A DNA stretch of 64,000 nt from Bugula neritina (Eukaryota > Bryozoa > Gymnolaemata > Cheilostomatida > Bugulidae). Shown piece after piece: positions 20,871 through 36,300 of this stretch. Every line of letters starts with the position of its first letter. Position 1 is the first letter of the stretch. The stretch lies in the NCBI GenBank assembly GCA_964035545.1, contig OZ037769.1, forward strand, positions 15,995,133 through 16,059,132, given 5' to 3'. A model generated the notes under the pieces. The model was given only the letters and a program-made list of their open reading frames with translations. It searched no databases and was not told the origin of the DNA. The translations under genes and the position numbers were made by a program.

Positions 20871-20960
20871 ATGGAGGAGTACATTGCTGAATTAGAGTTA
20901 CTTTTAATAAAACACTTGGGAAAAGCAGAAACAACAGGAAACTGGGTTGACTATGTCAAG
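20871..20960 (+). CDS. Gene B, first coding exon
   Basis: Thirty codons ([20 protein letters not shown] then [10 protein letters not shown]) ending at aag|gtacta in phase 0, matching gene A exon 1 with four residue changes (K/T, R/G, I/V and similar). The intron runs to 26117 and is 5157 bases because of the inserted element. The out-of-frame upstream ATG is kept. Confidence 0.65.
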
Positions 20961-21620
20961 GTACTAACATACATATTTTATTGTAGAATATATTAAAATA
21001 ATATTTGAATCTGAGTAACCTGTTGAATTACAACTAAAATAAAAAAATATAACATATACAAATTAGAGTAATGAATAAAATAGTATATATTACCCATCTG
21101 TAGACATGAACAATTAATAAATTATTATGAAAAGTGATGACGTAGGAATTGTAGCAAATTAATTAGAACTCTGATCTAGTTAATACTACAATAAAATAAC
21201 TTTAATTATTTCTATAGAAAAGTTTATTTTGAGACAGTTGCTGCTAATCAAGCTTGAAACTAGACAACACCTCTATTAAAATGAAAGCCTCATTCCAAGA
21301 CTGCAAATTTTCTTTTGCTGTAAAGATTTGGAAGAATTAAATCATATGAATTCACAAAGCTGGGTATTTACAAGTATATATAGTATAAGTTGGTCCTGAA
21401 TCTTTCTTTGCAAACTGAATATTATAATAATACAAATATTTAGGAAACTATAGGAATACAAATTTTTTATTTTCTAATTTATAACTATTATCTATAATAG
21501 GTAGATACTGAACTTACTCGTTTCAAATAATTTTCAATTTTATTCTATTTACTGCCTTTGAGAGTTATCTGATTAATATCTAGTCACTGGAGCCTCACAA
21601 AAAACTTAGCTGAGCTAGGG

Positions 21621-24405
<2,785 letters not shown>

Positions 24406-24495
24406 AGCTAGGGAAGACAGCTGCACCTAGCTATATGGTTATACATAAAGCAACATTGACAATCACAAAAATCACAGTAGCTGTGCGTATCGAAA

Positions 24496-24957
24496 ACAGT
24501 GCTATAGGGCCACACGACGCGATTTACACACGCGTGACGTGCGAGAAAACCTGTTTAGCTCAAAAATGGGACGTTGTGTGCGAGTTTTCATGCAACTACC
24601 ATGCTGAGCGAGAAGTGGGGAAGCTTGTGCGTGTTTGATCTAATTGGCTTATTATCATTTAGCGAGCACACTTTTTTATTTTAATTCATGTTTTAGCTTT
24701 TATCGAACTAAATTAAAATAGTTTTATATAGTTCGCATTTCCACTTTTATAATATCTAAAGTCACTTTGTCGATGATGTAGTTTTAAAAACAAAAGTCTG
24801 TAGGCGAGCAGTAAAGTTTAACGCTATAAACATTATTATAGCTAATAAACTTCTGCAAACGAAACACACTCATTGTGTGTAGCATATGTCTATATAAACG
24901 GGTTTTCTCGTACCTCACATGTGAGTAAATTTCGTCGTGTGGCCCTAACTGCACTGT
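24496..24957. repeat. Inverted-repeat MITE, intron B copy
   Basis: Same element and same intron position as 7072-7524 (acagtgc...tagggccacac to gtgtggccctaactgcactgt). Presence in both paralogues dates it before the duplication. Confidence 0.75.
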
Positions 24958-26117
24958 ACTAAAAATAAACTGCAAAGTTTGTCAGTTGCAAGTGTCTCTG
25001 AGATTATACGGCTAAACTGCAACTAAATGGAGTGCAGACCAGTTTTAGGGTCTTGACAACACGTTTACAGAAAAAGATGGTGACTGTGAGAGTAGTTGCA
25101 TGGAGGTTGACACTTGTAGTCTGGGACTGCAGGGTGTTGCCTGAGCAGGGATAATCATTTTGATAACTTTCTATACAATCCGCGCTACAATTGGAACTTT
25201 TACAGTTTAAATATAAACAATTCATGTTAAACAAATCTAACCTGTCTGCAATGTATATATTAGGTAGTTAACATAACACACGACAAGTAACTAAATGCAG
25301 AAAACAGCATATAGTAGTGAGTATAGCATATGCTAAGAATAAAAAAAGGTAATAAATTTTGAACAATATTCAGATAATGGTAACAACTCAATAAATCAGA
25401 TGGTAGTTATTAAAATGTAGCGCTCTAAACTTTAACTAACTGTCTCCAAAACCGTAGTTGGCTTCTCACTTGCAATCATCTTGGAAACCCTGTCTTGGAG
25501 TGCGAGGAATATTGGGTAGTTGGAGGTGACCAATTGTAGTCTCAGACTGCTAATTGGTGTTACCTCGTGATAACAACTTTACCAACCAGTTTCCCATAGT
25601 TTGAACCTCTTCATCCCAAAATATAAATAATTGAACAAAGTTAGCATGTAAACAATATTGAGCATGCGTAATTACCAATAAAAAAAACAGATGAAGATAA
25701 TGCATATATATTATACTGGAAATAGCTATAGGAACATAGAATTAGCAGTTGCCTTTTACATGAACTTAATACTACTAATAATCCAAGAACCAACTTCAAG
25801 TTAATGTACAGTTACTCTAAAAACGCTATAGTGTAAAAATTGATCCTGTCAGGGTTGTGTGTACGTTTTAGTATCTCCAGATTGAAAAAGAAAACAAGTA
25901 AACGTCAAGATATAAAATTGAGTGTTAAAAGTTGATATAGTATTAACAATATTTTATTTAATTGACTTGCATTTTTTCAGTACTGCCGGTATTGATTCAC
26001 CTTTCATTGTAAATGTTGAACAAATTTCAGTGTAGAGGAGTCAAAAAAATACTTTTTCCTTGAAGAACAATTTTTGCTCTTGTAAATATAAGCAGTTGTC
26101 TTTCCTTTGTTATGTAG

Positions 26118-29100
26118 AGTCATGGAATAGCAAACCACCTGCAAACCATAGATTCACAAAACAGTCAGAGATACCAAAAAGTGTATGAAATAGAAAACAA
26201 ATGGTACAAAAGAAAACATCCACTCACTTTTACAGAACATCAAGAATTGACAAGAAAACACAAACAACAACTTAAAGAATACCGAGAGAATACAATCAAT
26301 AACTTTGACAGTTTGAATAGTGATGTAGAGTTGTTGGACATAGACAATGTGTTTAGTGATGCTAATTTAGAAATATCTAATCGGTTGTCTAATGATGTGT
26401 TTGCAAGTAGTGAGGAGTGTTCCAAAGCATTTGCAGAGTTTTCTTGTTCCATAATTAAATCAAGTAGAGAGTTGCTTAAAGGGTATCAAGTGGAGCCACC
26501 CTGTAATTTTGCTGTAGTTGCTTTGGGCTCAGTAGCTCGTGGTGAGGCAACCCCATATTCGGACCTTGAGTACTCATTTCTCATTGAAAATGAGAATGAG
26601 AGAGATTATTTCACTCAGCTGGCTGTTGACACATATTTTAGAATAACTAACCTCAATGAGTCTCCATTGAAAACCTTCAATATTAAAGTTGAAAACTCTC
26701 CTGACTGTCTCAGTGAGATCTGTCCAGTAGGATATAGAATAGATGGTCTCACACCAAATGCTGGTAACATACCGACAGGAAATGGATTGGGTAGATCTCT
26801 CACCTTCACAGTTGAACAAGCAGTGAAGCTGTACCAAGAGGAAGTGATGTCACCATCTGAGGAACTAGCCAGTCTTTCAGATCTGCTCATGACATCACAG
26901 CTGATACACTGTTCTGGTGACGGGGCACAGTTACATGACAGATTTATGGAAGAAATAGCTACATATGAGGAAGCTACAGCTCAGAATGATCATAAAATCA
27001 AACAGAAGAGATTGGAGAGACTTTCTCTAGATTTACAGAAATATGATTTTCTTCCAGAATTTGAATTTACAACTTTTGTTGGTGAAGATGTGAAAGTGAA
27101 AGAAGATATTTTCCGTTACATCACCCTGTTGGCTACTAATCTGAACATTGCCCTGTGTTTTCAGCTAAACTTTCCATGGAAGGTTTATGAGGCACTTTAT
27201 CAGTCAGCAATAATTTCTAAAGATAGCCTGAGATACCTTCACATTATCCTTGGACTCTCAATATACATGAGAACTATGGCATACGCCATAATGGGAACTC
27301 AAAAAGCCGAAATCCTGCTAAGTACTCCCACTGCTGAGATCACAAGTCAAAATGGAAATTACAAACATTACTATGTACCAAGGAAGATATTTGTGACGTT
27401 TGGTTCAATACTAATTCCAATAAAACAATCGCTCCTATCAAGTATGAACAAAGGAAATAGGCTAATGTCAGCATTTAAGGAAAAGAGTGTGAGTGAATAC
27501 CTAAAATTAGTGATTCCCAGTGTTTTGATGACAGATAAACATGATTATATGACAATCTGTGAAGTATTGTGTTATGTTGAAGACCAAAACACAGCCTTTA
27601 AGTACATATGTGCTGGTTCAGGTGTTGATATCAGAAGTGTAGGGTATGAGGAGTTTGTGAAATGTATAAGATCAAAATATAACACAAACAAATCAGACTA
27701 TCTAGAGAAAAAGTATTTGGAAATGTGCTGTTACTTGCTGATTACTAGTGATTATGATAGTAGTGCCATTGACTACCTAAGTTGGTTAATCATTTATGAA
27801 ACAGGTTGGTTTCGTATACTGCAGTGTAAGAGGGTGATAGCTGAGTGTATGATCGAACTGAGTAGATATAAATCTGCTAGGAATATTCTCATTCAGATAA
27901 AGTCTACACTAGAAGAAAAGCTCATGATAGACAAGAATAAATCTCTCACTGAGTACATACTAAGAAAGGTAGAAGCTTCTACTAGATGGTCAGAGTATAT
28001 GCCAAACCTGTTTGACTTCATATCTTATCTCTTCCACTCACTGGGTGACACTAATATTCACTTATCAAACCAAGCTGAAGCTAAGTCTTACCTGATACAG
28101 TCTCTTTTTATTCACAGAGCATTGTGCGAAAAGAAGTTCTTAGATTATAGTGCTAGAGAAAACATGATGATAGAATCAACTATTCTGAGCAGCTTAGGAC
28201 TTGTGTATACACAGGAGGAAGCGTATAGCACAGCATTAGAATATCACACCAAGTCACTAGAGATGGATAAAGCTGTTTATGGTGAACATACAAACCACTC
28301 TAGTATAGCTAGCAGCTATTGTAATATTGGTAGTGTACACACACAACTAGGTAACTATGACACAGCACTAGAATATCTCACCAAGTCAATAGAGATGATG
28401 AAAGCTGTTTATGGTGAACATACAAACCACCCTAGTATAGCTATCAGCTATGGTAATATTGGTAATGTACACAAACAACTAGGTAACTATGACACAGCAC
28501 TAGAATATCACACCAAGTCATTGGAGATGGATAAAGCTGTTTATGGTGAAAATACAAACCACTCTAGTATAGCTATCAGCTATGGTAATATTGGTCATGT
28601 ACACAAAGAACAAGGTAACTATGAAACAGCACTAGAATATTACACCAAGTCAATGAAGATGACGAAAGCTGTTTATGGTGAAGGTTCGGCACATCATGAT
28701 CTTACAGCTGTGATCTCTTTTATTATAGACATCTATGTAGAATACAAGAGATATGAAGACTGTCTGTTTCTTTGCTATACTCCTGTATTGAGTAATCAAT
28801 GTTTGTCCGAAGTCCTCAACAGAATTTCAGCAGATTACATCAGCTCATCAAACTACAGAAGAGCTGCTCAGTTTCTGCAGATTGCTATTTCTAAAGCTGC
28901 TGATCATAGCATGCAACAGGCTGACAACTACCACCAGATGGGTGAATGTTACATGCTGATGTCATCATACAAGAAGAGTTGGTGTTGGTTGTACTCTGCT
29001 CTCTGTCTGTGTCAGTCCTTCCCCAAAACCAGAGGTGCTATTTTTTCTCTTGGTAAAGTTCACCTGTCCATATCCCTTCTACTTCTGCACATGGGTCACG

Positions 29101-29255
29101 TGACTCAGTCTCTTGAACACTGTCAAAGATCTCTTGACAACTTTAACAATCTCCCTGATGTCAATACAAACTCTGCTGTCAAATATCTGAAGACAGACCT
29201 TCTGCAACTCTCTGACTCATTGCACCTTATTAAAATCTTAACCAATCACTTTTAG
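26118..29255 (+). CDS. Gene B, main exon: DUF294-like nucleotidyltransferase-TPR protein (4 TPRs)
   Basis: Starts after ttatgtag in phase 0 (SHGIANHLQTIDSQNSQRYQ) and with exon 1 gives about 1075 residues. The nucleotidyltransferase signature GSVARGEATPYSDLEYSFLI is intact near residues 165-185. The helical middle is very similar to gene A. Only four 44-residue TPRs are present (residues about 723-890: SLGLVYTQ, NIGSVHTQ, NIGNVHKQ, NIGHVHKEQ). The C-terminal helical part extends 16 residues past gene A's end (LLQLSDSLHLIKILTNHF) and probably shows the ancestral terminus. No frameshift or internal stop. Polar, non-membrane, probably cytosolic. Enzymatic activity is unproven; the family link rests on the GS...SDxE pattern. 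Confidence 0.85.
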   Translation, partial: SHGIANHLQTIDSQNSQRYQKVYEIENKWYKRKHPLTFTEHQELTRKHKQQLKEYRENTINNFDSLNSDVELLDIDNVFSDANLEISNRLSNDVFASSEECSKAFAEFSCSIIKSSRELLKGYQVEPPCNFAVVALGSVARGEATPYSDLEYSFLIENENERDYFTQLAVDTYFRITNLNESPLKTFNIKVENSPDCLSEICPVGYRIDGLTPNAGNIPTGNGLGRSLTFTVEQAVKLYQEEVMSPSEELASLSDLLMTSQLIHCSGDGAQLHDRFMEEIATYEEATAQNDHKIKQKRLERLSLDLQKYDFLPEFEFTTFVGEDVKVKEDIFRYITLLATNLNIALCFQLNFPWKVYEALYQSAIISKDSLRYLHIILGLSIYMRTMAYAIMGTQKAEILLSTPTAEITSQNGNYKHYYVPRKIFVTFGSILIPIKQSLLSSMNKGNRLMSAFKEKSVSEYLKLVIPSVLMTDKHDYMTICEVLCYVEDQNTAFKYICAGSGVDIRSVGYEEFVKCIRSKYNTNKSDYLEKKYLEMCCYLLITSDYDSSAIDYLSWLIIYETGWFRILQCKRVIAECMIELSRYKSARNILIQIKSTLEEKLMIDKNKSLTEYILRKVEASTRWSEYMPNLFDFISYLFHSLGDTNIHLSNQAEAKSYLIQSLFIHRALCEKKFLDYSARENMMIESTILSSLGLVYTQEEAYSTALEYHTKSLEMDKAVYGEHTNHSSIASSYCNIGSVHTQLGNYDTALEYLTKSIEMMKAVYGEHTNHPSIAISYGNIGNVHKQLGNYDTALEYHTKSLEMDKAVYGENTNHSSIAISYGNIGHVHKEQGNYETALEYYTKSMKMTKAVYGEGSAHHDLTAVISFIIDIYVEYKRYEDCLFLCYTPVLSNQCLSEVLNRISADYISSSNYRRAAQFLQIAISKAADHSMQQADNYHQMGECYMLMSSYKKSWCWLYSALCLCQSFPKTRGAIFSLGKVHLSISLLLLHMGHVTQSLEHCQRSLDNFNNLPDVNTNSAVKYLKTDLLQLSDSLHLIKILTNHF

Positions 29256-30313
29256 GATAAACGCTCACCACACACCTGGTCTTCGACAAAGTTTTTAAGC
29301 TGGAATTTGCTTTCCCTTGGCCAACATTTCCTTTGTTTCGTGTATCTTGTGTGGACCCTGTGTATTGTGATGCCTTCAGCATGCCGACAGTCATGCCATC
29401 AGTTCTTTAGCTGTAGATTCTGGTTTCACAAATATGCGTATAGATATATGGTACTTTCATTGATATAATTTTTGGCTCTATTTTTACATACATTTAGATT
29501 TATTATAGATATTAATTATTATAATCATTATAATTCTTTAGTTACTGTGTTGTATTTACTACTTATAATGTATTTGCTATTATACCTTTGTTAGTCCTTC
29601 ATAATTCAACTTTGAAACTTGTTTATACTGACTTTTGCAATATATATTACCTTGAAACTGTTTATATTGGGAGGAGATTTTATGTTACATAACTTTTTAC
29701 CATTGTATGCTTTACTATGCTGTATATTTTACCCACAATGCATTTTGTAGTTATAATCAACTTCCTGCATGACTATGAGCTAAAAGATTTTCTTGACAAA
29801 ATAATATTATTTACTCTTTCGGAGCTTAGTATTTGCTCTTTCCTGTTTTCTTCCATCATCTGAACAAATTGTATTTTTACAAATATTCCATTTATGATGC
29901 GTTTTATGCCACATTTTGTTTAAAGGTAATTTTGAAATTCAGAAATATTTTTTAGCTTCATAAAAATTATATTTTTTGTAATTTTTGCACTGCAATTTTA
30001 ATTATGATTCTATCCTGTGTCAGTATGTATTTAATAGTATTAGTAAATATATCTTATGTTATGTAAACATTATTCACTTCAATATTAGTTTGAACTTAAA
30101 TTTAGTTCTTCACAGCAGATGTGTGTCAAAATATGATATTTAAACATTTTCCTGACACAAGTAACATGTTAAAACAGATCTGAACAGTGTGAAGATACTT
30201 CTAGCAACTAACACATGACCTATATATTATTATACTCTATACATACACTGTCAACCACAGAAACTTTCTTTTGTACTCTTCTGATATCAACATTATTTGC
30301 TTGAAATTACATC
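29256..30313. other. 3' flank of gene B
   Basis: Closely matches 12522-13724 downstream of gene A. No exon seen. Confidence 0.55.
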
Positions 30314-30523
30314 ACACTTATCATTCATATAATAATATACCCGAAGAGTATACAATACATACAATACACTGACTATTCATATAATAATGTATCCAAAGAG
30401 TATACAATACATACAATACACTGGCTATTCATATAATAATATACCCAAATAGTATACAATACATACAATACACTGATTATTCATATAATAATATACCCAA
30501 AGAGTATACAATACATACATTAT
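30314..30523. repeat. 52-bp minisatellite, about 4 copies
   Basis: Same unit as 13725-14233 (tattcatataataatatac...gtatacaatacatacaata), four units. Confidence 0.9.
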
Positions 30524-30839
30524 AAAAGTTTAGGTACACGAACCACACATTTCATGTAGTTTCACAGAAAAGACATTATATATCTACCCGTTCAGTAACT
30601 ATAAGTACATACAAGCCACTATATTTGTTATAGGAAGATATGATATGATATTGCATGCATGTAAGAAGGTCCATTTCTATAAATACTATTAGAGACTGAG
30701 TCATGGAAACTTCTAGAAGTTCTTATGGAATCCTTACTTAGAGTCAAGTGGACAAGTATTTATAAGTTGATAAGTTATACTCTGTACAGTGTACTTAAAT
30801 CAGTGAGAAGGTAACTGCTAAAAGCTGTACTGACAGTTA

Positions 30840-31187
30840 GCGTAGGGCCACACGACACATTTTACACGCTCGTGACGTGCGAGAAAACCCCTACCGGTGC
30901 GATGTTAGCGTTAAACTTTACTGCTCGCCGACAGACGTTCGTTTATAAAACTACGTCATCTGCAAAGTGACTTTGGATATTATAAAAGCAGAAATGCAAA
31001 TTATATGAAACTGTTTTAATTCAGCTCGCTTAAAGCTAAAATGTAAATTGAAATAAAAAAGTGTACTCGCTAAATGATAATAAGCCAATTAGACGCATGA
31101 AAATCCCTCTAACGACCTCCTATTATTTGGGCTAAACAGGATTTCTCGTAGTCACGCACATATAAAATGCTCCGTGTGACCCTTCGC
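30840..31187. mobile_element. TTA-flanked MITE (PIF/Harbinger-like), family 'GGGCCACAC'
   Basis: Ends gcgtagggccacacgac ... gtgtgacccttcgc, flanked by TTA on both sides (30837-30839, 31188-31190). The matching place in copy A reads gacagtcactttgt without the element, so this insertion followed the duplication. A 3-bp TTA duplication fits PIF/Harbinger. Its interior is in opposite orientation to the intronic copies (cgttaaactttactgctcgc here). Confidence 0.72.
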
Positions 31188-32070
31188 TTACTCTGTACTG
31201 ACAGTCAATTTGTGTAGTGACTGTAACCAAGACTATTCAATGACAGTGACTTATATAGTGACTGTGTATGCAGTGTGACTCTGTAGTGACTGTAATATAG
31301 TCACACCTTGAAGAGTGGAGGTGCTCACCATTTTAGATATCAACTGTTACATTAAAGTACATGTCATCTCTCTGAAGTTGAAGAGAAATTTGTGAATATT
31401 TCACTAGCTAACCACTACTTACAAACTGTAAACAACTCAAAATATGACACTTTAGACTTTAGTGAAAGCAAGAAACTTTATTTTGACATCACATTTGTCC
31501 ACCATATAATTAAAACAGCAAGTAAGATGCAGCTAAAGCCATGCATTATGCACAGGATTAAAGAAATTATGTTAATGAAAATATAAATTGATACTCTACA
31601 ACAAACAAGTCTAAAAATAGAGAATATAAAAGCTGCAGACAAAAACCATAATAAATCAGTCTAGAAATTTAATTTCAAATACAAATACAAAATATTTTGG
31701 GGTTTTACAGTTTACATGTAATATCAGTTAATACTTGTATAAAGTAAATAATGGAGTCACTAACTTGTATATTAAACTACAACAAAAATAAATTATCTAA
31801 AAATATATTATGCAGACAACTACAAGATTTTAGGAAAAGTAATAAAATAAACAGCTATTCACGAGCCAATAGAATGAGTCATCAGATTCTTCTCATATAG
31901 AGTTATCTTCCCATGTCTCACATGTAGACTAAAGAAAGTAGAGTATATAACACATATATTATATAGAGTATACTTGTTCAGTATGAGAGGTTATCATTAT
32001 ATTACAATATACTCTGAGTGCAGTTAGATACACCATCTTGAAGTAAGGAGTGGATATAATATTACTGTAC

Positions 32071-32221
32071 CTGGAGGGGGAGGTGGGTACTGACTAGTGT
32101 AGTCAGCTGTCTGTCCAGTAGGGGGTGCTGTCCTGTTGATGGGTGGAAGACGACCTTGAGGATAATGTTGTTGAGACTGAGAGTACGTTGGAGGAGGTCG
32201 TCTGCTGTTATGGTGACTCAT
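32071..32221 (-). CDS. First coding exon of a proline-rich protein
   Basis: From an ATG at 32221 (minus strand) the sequence reads MSHHNSRRPPPTYSQSQQHY, then PQGRLPPINRTAPPTGQ and YTSQYPPPPPG, ending at cctccag|gtacag, a good donor. Pro/Gln/Tyr-rich and disordered, such a start is common in small membrane proteins with cytoplasmic PPxY-like tails, but no membrane segment is visible here. The next exon (lower coordinates) was not found; it would have to lie within or beyond the duplicated flank. Confidence 0.45.
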
Positions 32222-32696
32222 CTCTTGTTCTAAAGAAGCAGAAGAGTAGAGTATAGTCTGCTAGCCATGTGACACCAGCAGTACAACCAATTGTTATTCA
32301 GTGTCACACCTGCAGAAGGATGACTAGATTACAGTTTGCTAGTCATGTTACACCAGCAGTGCTACATATATACTTGTTCTTTAGTGTCAAATACTAAAAC
32401 AACAAATATTTTGTTAGTAAAGATATCATTTCTTTTAAAAGTATATATATATAGTAATAAATATTATATTTTACTCTTTCACATAATAACATAATGAAAT
32501 ACTAAACTGTGCTCAGCTGAATTATAACAAAATACACAGAATACTAAAACATAATAAATATGTGAACTAAAACAACAATTAATCAGAATACAGAGTTTAG
32601 TGTATACTTTGCATCAGTTTCTCTTTAGTGTAATTCTCTCCTAGGATATGGTAATAATCATATATTGTATATATATATGCTCCGTCATGTAACTTT
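32222..32696. other. Putative 5' region of the proline-rich gene
   Basis: AT-rich. A short repeat (ctgctagccatgtgacaccagcag, then tttgctagtcatgttacaccagcag) occurs twice about 70 bases apart. No exon recognised. Confidence 0.4.
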
Positions 32697-33256
32697 TTCC
32701 AACAACATGGCAGCATTTCATCAACAACATGGCAGTATTTCACCAACAACATGGCAGTATTTCACCAACAACAAGGCAGCATTTCATCAACAACATGGCA
32801 GCATTTCACCAACAACATGACAGCATTTTATCAACAAAATGGCAGCATTTCACCAACAACATGACAGCATTTTATCAACAAAATGGCAGTATTTCACCAA
32901 CAACATGGAAGTATTTCACCAACAACATGACAGCATTTCACCAACAACATGTCAGCATTTCACCAACAACATGGCAGCATTTCACCAACAACATGGCAGC
33001 ATTTCATGAACAACATGGCAGCATTTCACCAACAACATGGCAGCATTTCACCAACAACATGGCAGCATTTCATGAACAACATGACAGCATTTCACCAACA
33101 ACATGGCAGCATTTCACCAACAACATGGCAGCATTTCATCAACAACATGGCAGCATTTCACCAACAACATGACAGCATTTTATCAACAAAATGGCAGTAT
33201 TTCACCAACAACATGGCAGTATTTCACCAACAACATGGCAGCATTTCATCAACACC
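32697..33256. repeat. 24-bp minisatellite, about 23 copies
   Basis: Unit acatggcagcatttcaccaa caac with variants (gacagcattttatc, gcagtatttc, catgaacaac). Because the unit is a multiple of three and stop-free, it gives open frames (MAAFHQQH, HGSISPTT) that I do not regard as genes. Confidence 0.95.
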
Positions 33257-33276
33257 TTCCAGTCAGCTGCTAGTCT

Positions 33277-33289
33277 CAGTGACTGAGTA
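33277..33289. repeat. LINE target site duplication (right end on minus strand)
   Basis: cagtgactgagta, repeated at 37220-37232 on the other side of the LINE. Confidence 0.7.
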
Positions 33290-33395
33290 TTATGTGTCAG
33301 CAATCCCTCGTGTGACGAGTATGATGTCTGCTTGCAAGCCCTAGTCTGTGCCGTGATCCGTAATCCGTTCCAGTTCAAAAATCCGTAAAATCCTA

Positions 33396-36300
33396 CTAGA
33401 GGTTGTGAGTTCTGAGGTGACTCACAAGCCCAATTCGAGATCGGCATAATTTGCCACAGTGAGGACAAATGTTACTAGAGTCAGTCACTGGTGGGTGTGT
33501 AACAGAGCATAACTCCCTGCTTTTCCTTAACCGTTTGTGCTCTCGTTTTTGGCGTTGTTGTTGTTCAAAAATCGCTGTCCCTTGATGCACAACAGTTCTC
33601 CAATTTTTTCTGTCCAAGGCCTGAACTTCCCAGGTCTGTGGTCAAATGAAACACTGCTTAAGGCTCTCGTGTAGAGTGTCTTTATACCTTTTCCTCTGAC
33701 CACCCTGTGAGCGATTTCCAGTGTTCAGCTCAGAGTACATGATCTTTTTTGGTAGCCGGTTATCATCCATTCTTACCACATGGCCAGACCACTTCAGTTG
33801 TCTCTTCACAATCATGGTAGTAATACTTGTAGTTTGAGCTTTATCGAGGACACTGTTAGTAGTCTGCCTGTCTTGCCATTTGACTCCGAGGATTCGCCTG
33901 AGACTGCGGTTGTGAAATTTCTCGAGGGACAGCAGGTTGTGGCTATAGGTTACCCAAGTTTCAGAGGCATAAAGTAGTGTCGGGAGAACAATGGCTTTGT
34001 ATACTTTTAGTTTGGTCTGTCTGTATATATCCTTGTTGTTGAAAACGCGTGTTTGCAGCCTCCCAAATGCGGAGCTGGCGGCCTGGAGTCTTCGGTTTAT
34101 TTCAGCATCAATGTTTGCTTTAGAGGATAGGCAGCTACCTAAATAGTTGAAGGTAGTGACTTGGTCTAATATTTGGTCTCTCACCTTGAGGGAAAAATCC
34201 TCATGTCTTTCAGTATTCGAGTGTGGTTGGTACATTACTTGCGTCTTCTTGGCATTGAGTGTTAGACCAAGAGAGGTGTATGCTGTATTGAATGCTGTGA
34301 GAGCAAGTTGAAGTTCCTCCTCGGAATGAGCCATGATCATGTTATCATCAGCATACTGCAGTTCATGGATAGCCTCGGTAGCTGTCTTCGTCTTAGCTCT
34401 GAGACGTCTGACATTGAAAATATCATTAAATCTATATCTGATTCTTACTCCAGATGGCATACATTCACTCACTAGTTGAAGTACAGCAGTGAGGAAAATC
34501 GAGAACAAAGTAGGTGCTATCACACATCCCTGTTTTACTCCTGTGTTCACAGGAAACTCCTTAGAGTGGTCTCCATCAACTAATACTGATGCCTTCATGT
34601 CATCATGTAAGATGCGAATGATGGTAACTAATTTGTCGGGGCATCCAATCTTGCCTAGCACTTTCCACAGCGTTGGTCTGTGAACCGTGTCAAAGGCTTT
34701 ATTTAGATCGATGAATGCCATAAACAGATCACGGTGCTGCTCTAGGCATTTTTCTTGAATCTGCCGAGCAGCAAAAATTATATCCACAGTTCCTCGGTAA
34801 GGTCTGAAGCCACATTGGCTCTCTAGTAGGCATCTCTCTGTCAATTGGCCAAGTCTAAAACTAACTATTCTTGCCAGAAGCTTTCCAGCGATGGATAGCA
34901 GAGAGATACCCCTATAGTTTCCACAATCGGCTCTGTTACCCTTCTTGTAAAGAGTTACAATATTAGCATCCTTCAGATCAGGATGAAGTGATTCTTTTTC
35001 CCAAATCAGCTGAAAGAGCTCCAGCAATTTTCTGTTCAATTCTAGCCCACCACCTTTAAAAATCTCTCCAGGTATTCCATCCGGTCCGGCAGCTTTTCCT
35101 GACTTAGTCATGGATAATGCTTTCTCAAGTTCGTCAATCGTTGGGGGTTCGGCTAGGTGGGTCAGTATTGACAGTTGTGGCAGACATTCTAAGGTCTTCT
35201 CATCTACCATAGTGTCTTGGTTAAGCAGCTCTGAAAAATGTTCAGCCCATCTGCCCTTGATCTCATCTTTCCCCTTATGTATTGTGGAACCATCTTTGGA
35301 AGCTATTGGCCCACATCCTCCAAAAATTGGGCCATACAATCTCTTCGTAGCGGAAAAGAACTCTTTGCTACTGTTTGTCTCAGCAAGTCTCTGAAGTTCC
35401 TCAGATTTTGGGATCCACCAGTCATTTTTTATTGTCCTTATTCTCGCCTGTACTTTCCTTCTCATTTTATGATAATGTTCCCTTTTTTCCACATTTCTAT
35501 AGTCTTGGTGCCATAAGCTGAAAGCATGGCGTTTCTCCTTCATGAGCTCGTTTATTTCTTGTTCGTTGTCATCAAACCAATCTTCATGTTTTCGTTCTGG
35601 TTTACCCAAGGTTGAGTGGCATGTTTTCAAGATCGAATCTCTCAGAACTTCCCAGCTGCCATGAGTAGAATTTATATCAATATCTTGGATATTCTCTGTG
35701 AGCTCACTTTGGAAGCTCTGCTTTATTTCTGGCTGGTTGAGCAGCGATAGATTTATTTTTGTCTGCTTTCTTTTCCTGTTCATTTTTGCCAGAATCAGTC
35801 GATGGTCTGTCCAGCAAGCATCAGATAGGTCCATAGCTCGGGTTATACACACATCCTGCACATCCCGTTGTTTGACAATGATGTAGTCGATAAAGTGCCA
35901 GTGGCCAGATCTGGGATGTCTCCATGAGGTCTTGCGTCGGTCTTTCTGTCTAAAAAGGGTGTTTGTGATTACCAAGGAGTGTTCAGCACATTTGGTGAGC
36001 AGCATTTCCCCATTGCTATTTAGCTTCCCAGTCCCATCTTTACCAATTATCTTTTTCCACACATGGTGATCTTTTCCAACCCGAGCATTAAAATCTCCAA
36101 GGACCATGATTTTCGCACTCTTGGGGATCCTTGATAGAACCATATCTAGATTGGAGTAGAACTGCTCCTTTTCCTGATGATCAGCAAGCAATGTCGGTGC
36201 ATATGCTGAGATCAATGTTGCTTTCCTGTTGCGGCGTAGGTTTAGTTGGAGAGTCATCATCCTGCCGTTGATTCCCACTGGTAGCTGGTCGAGTTTCCTC

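Noticed and set aside
32729-33344. Open frames encoding MAAFHQQH / HGSISPTT repeats
   Set aside because: The 24-bp minisatellite is stop-free in more than one frame; no start context, splice sites or non-repeat domain.
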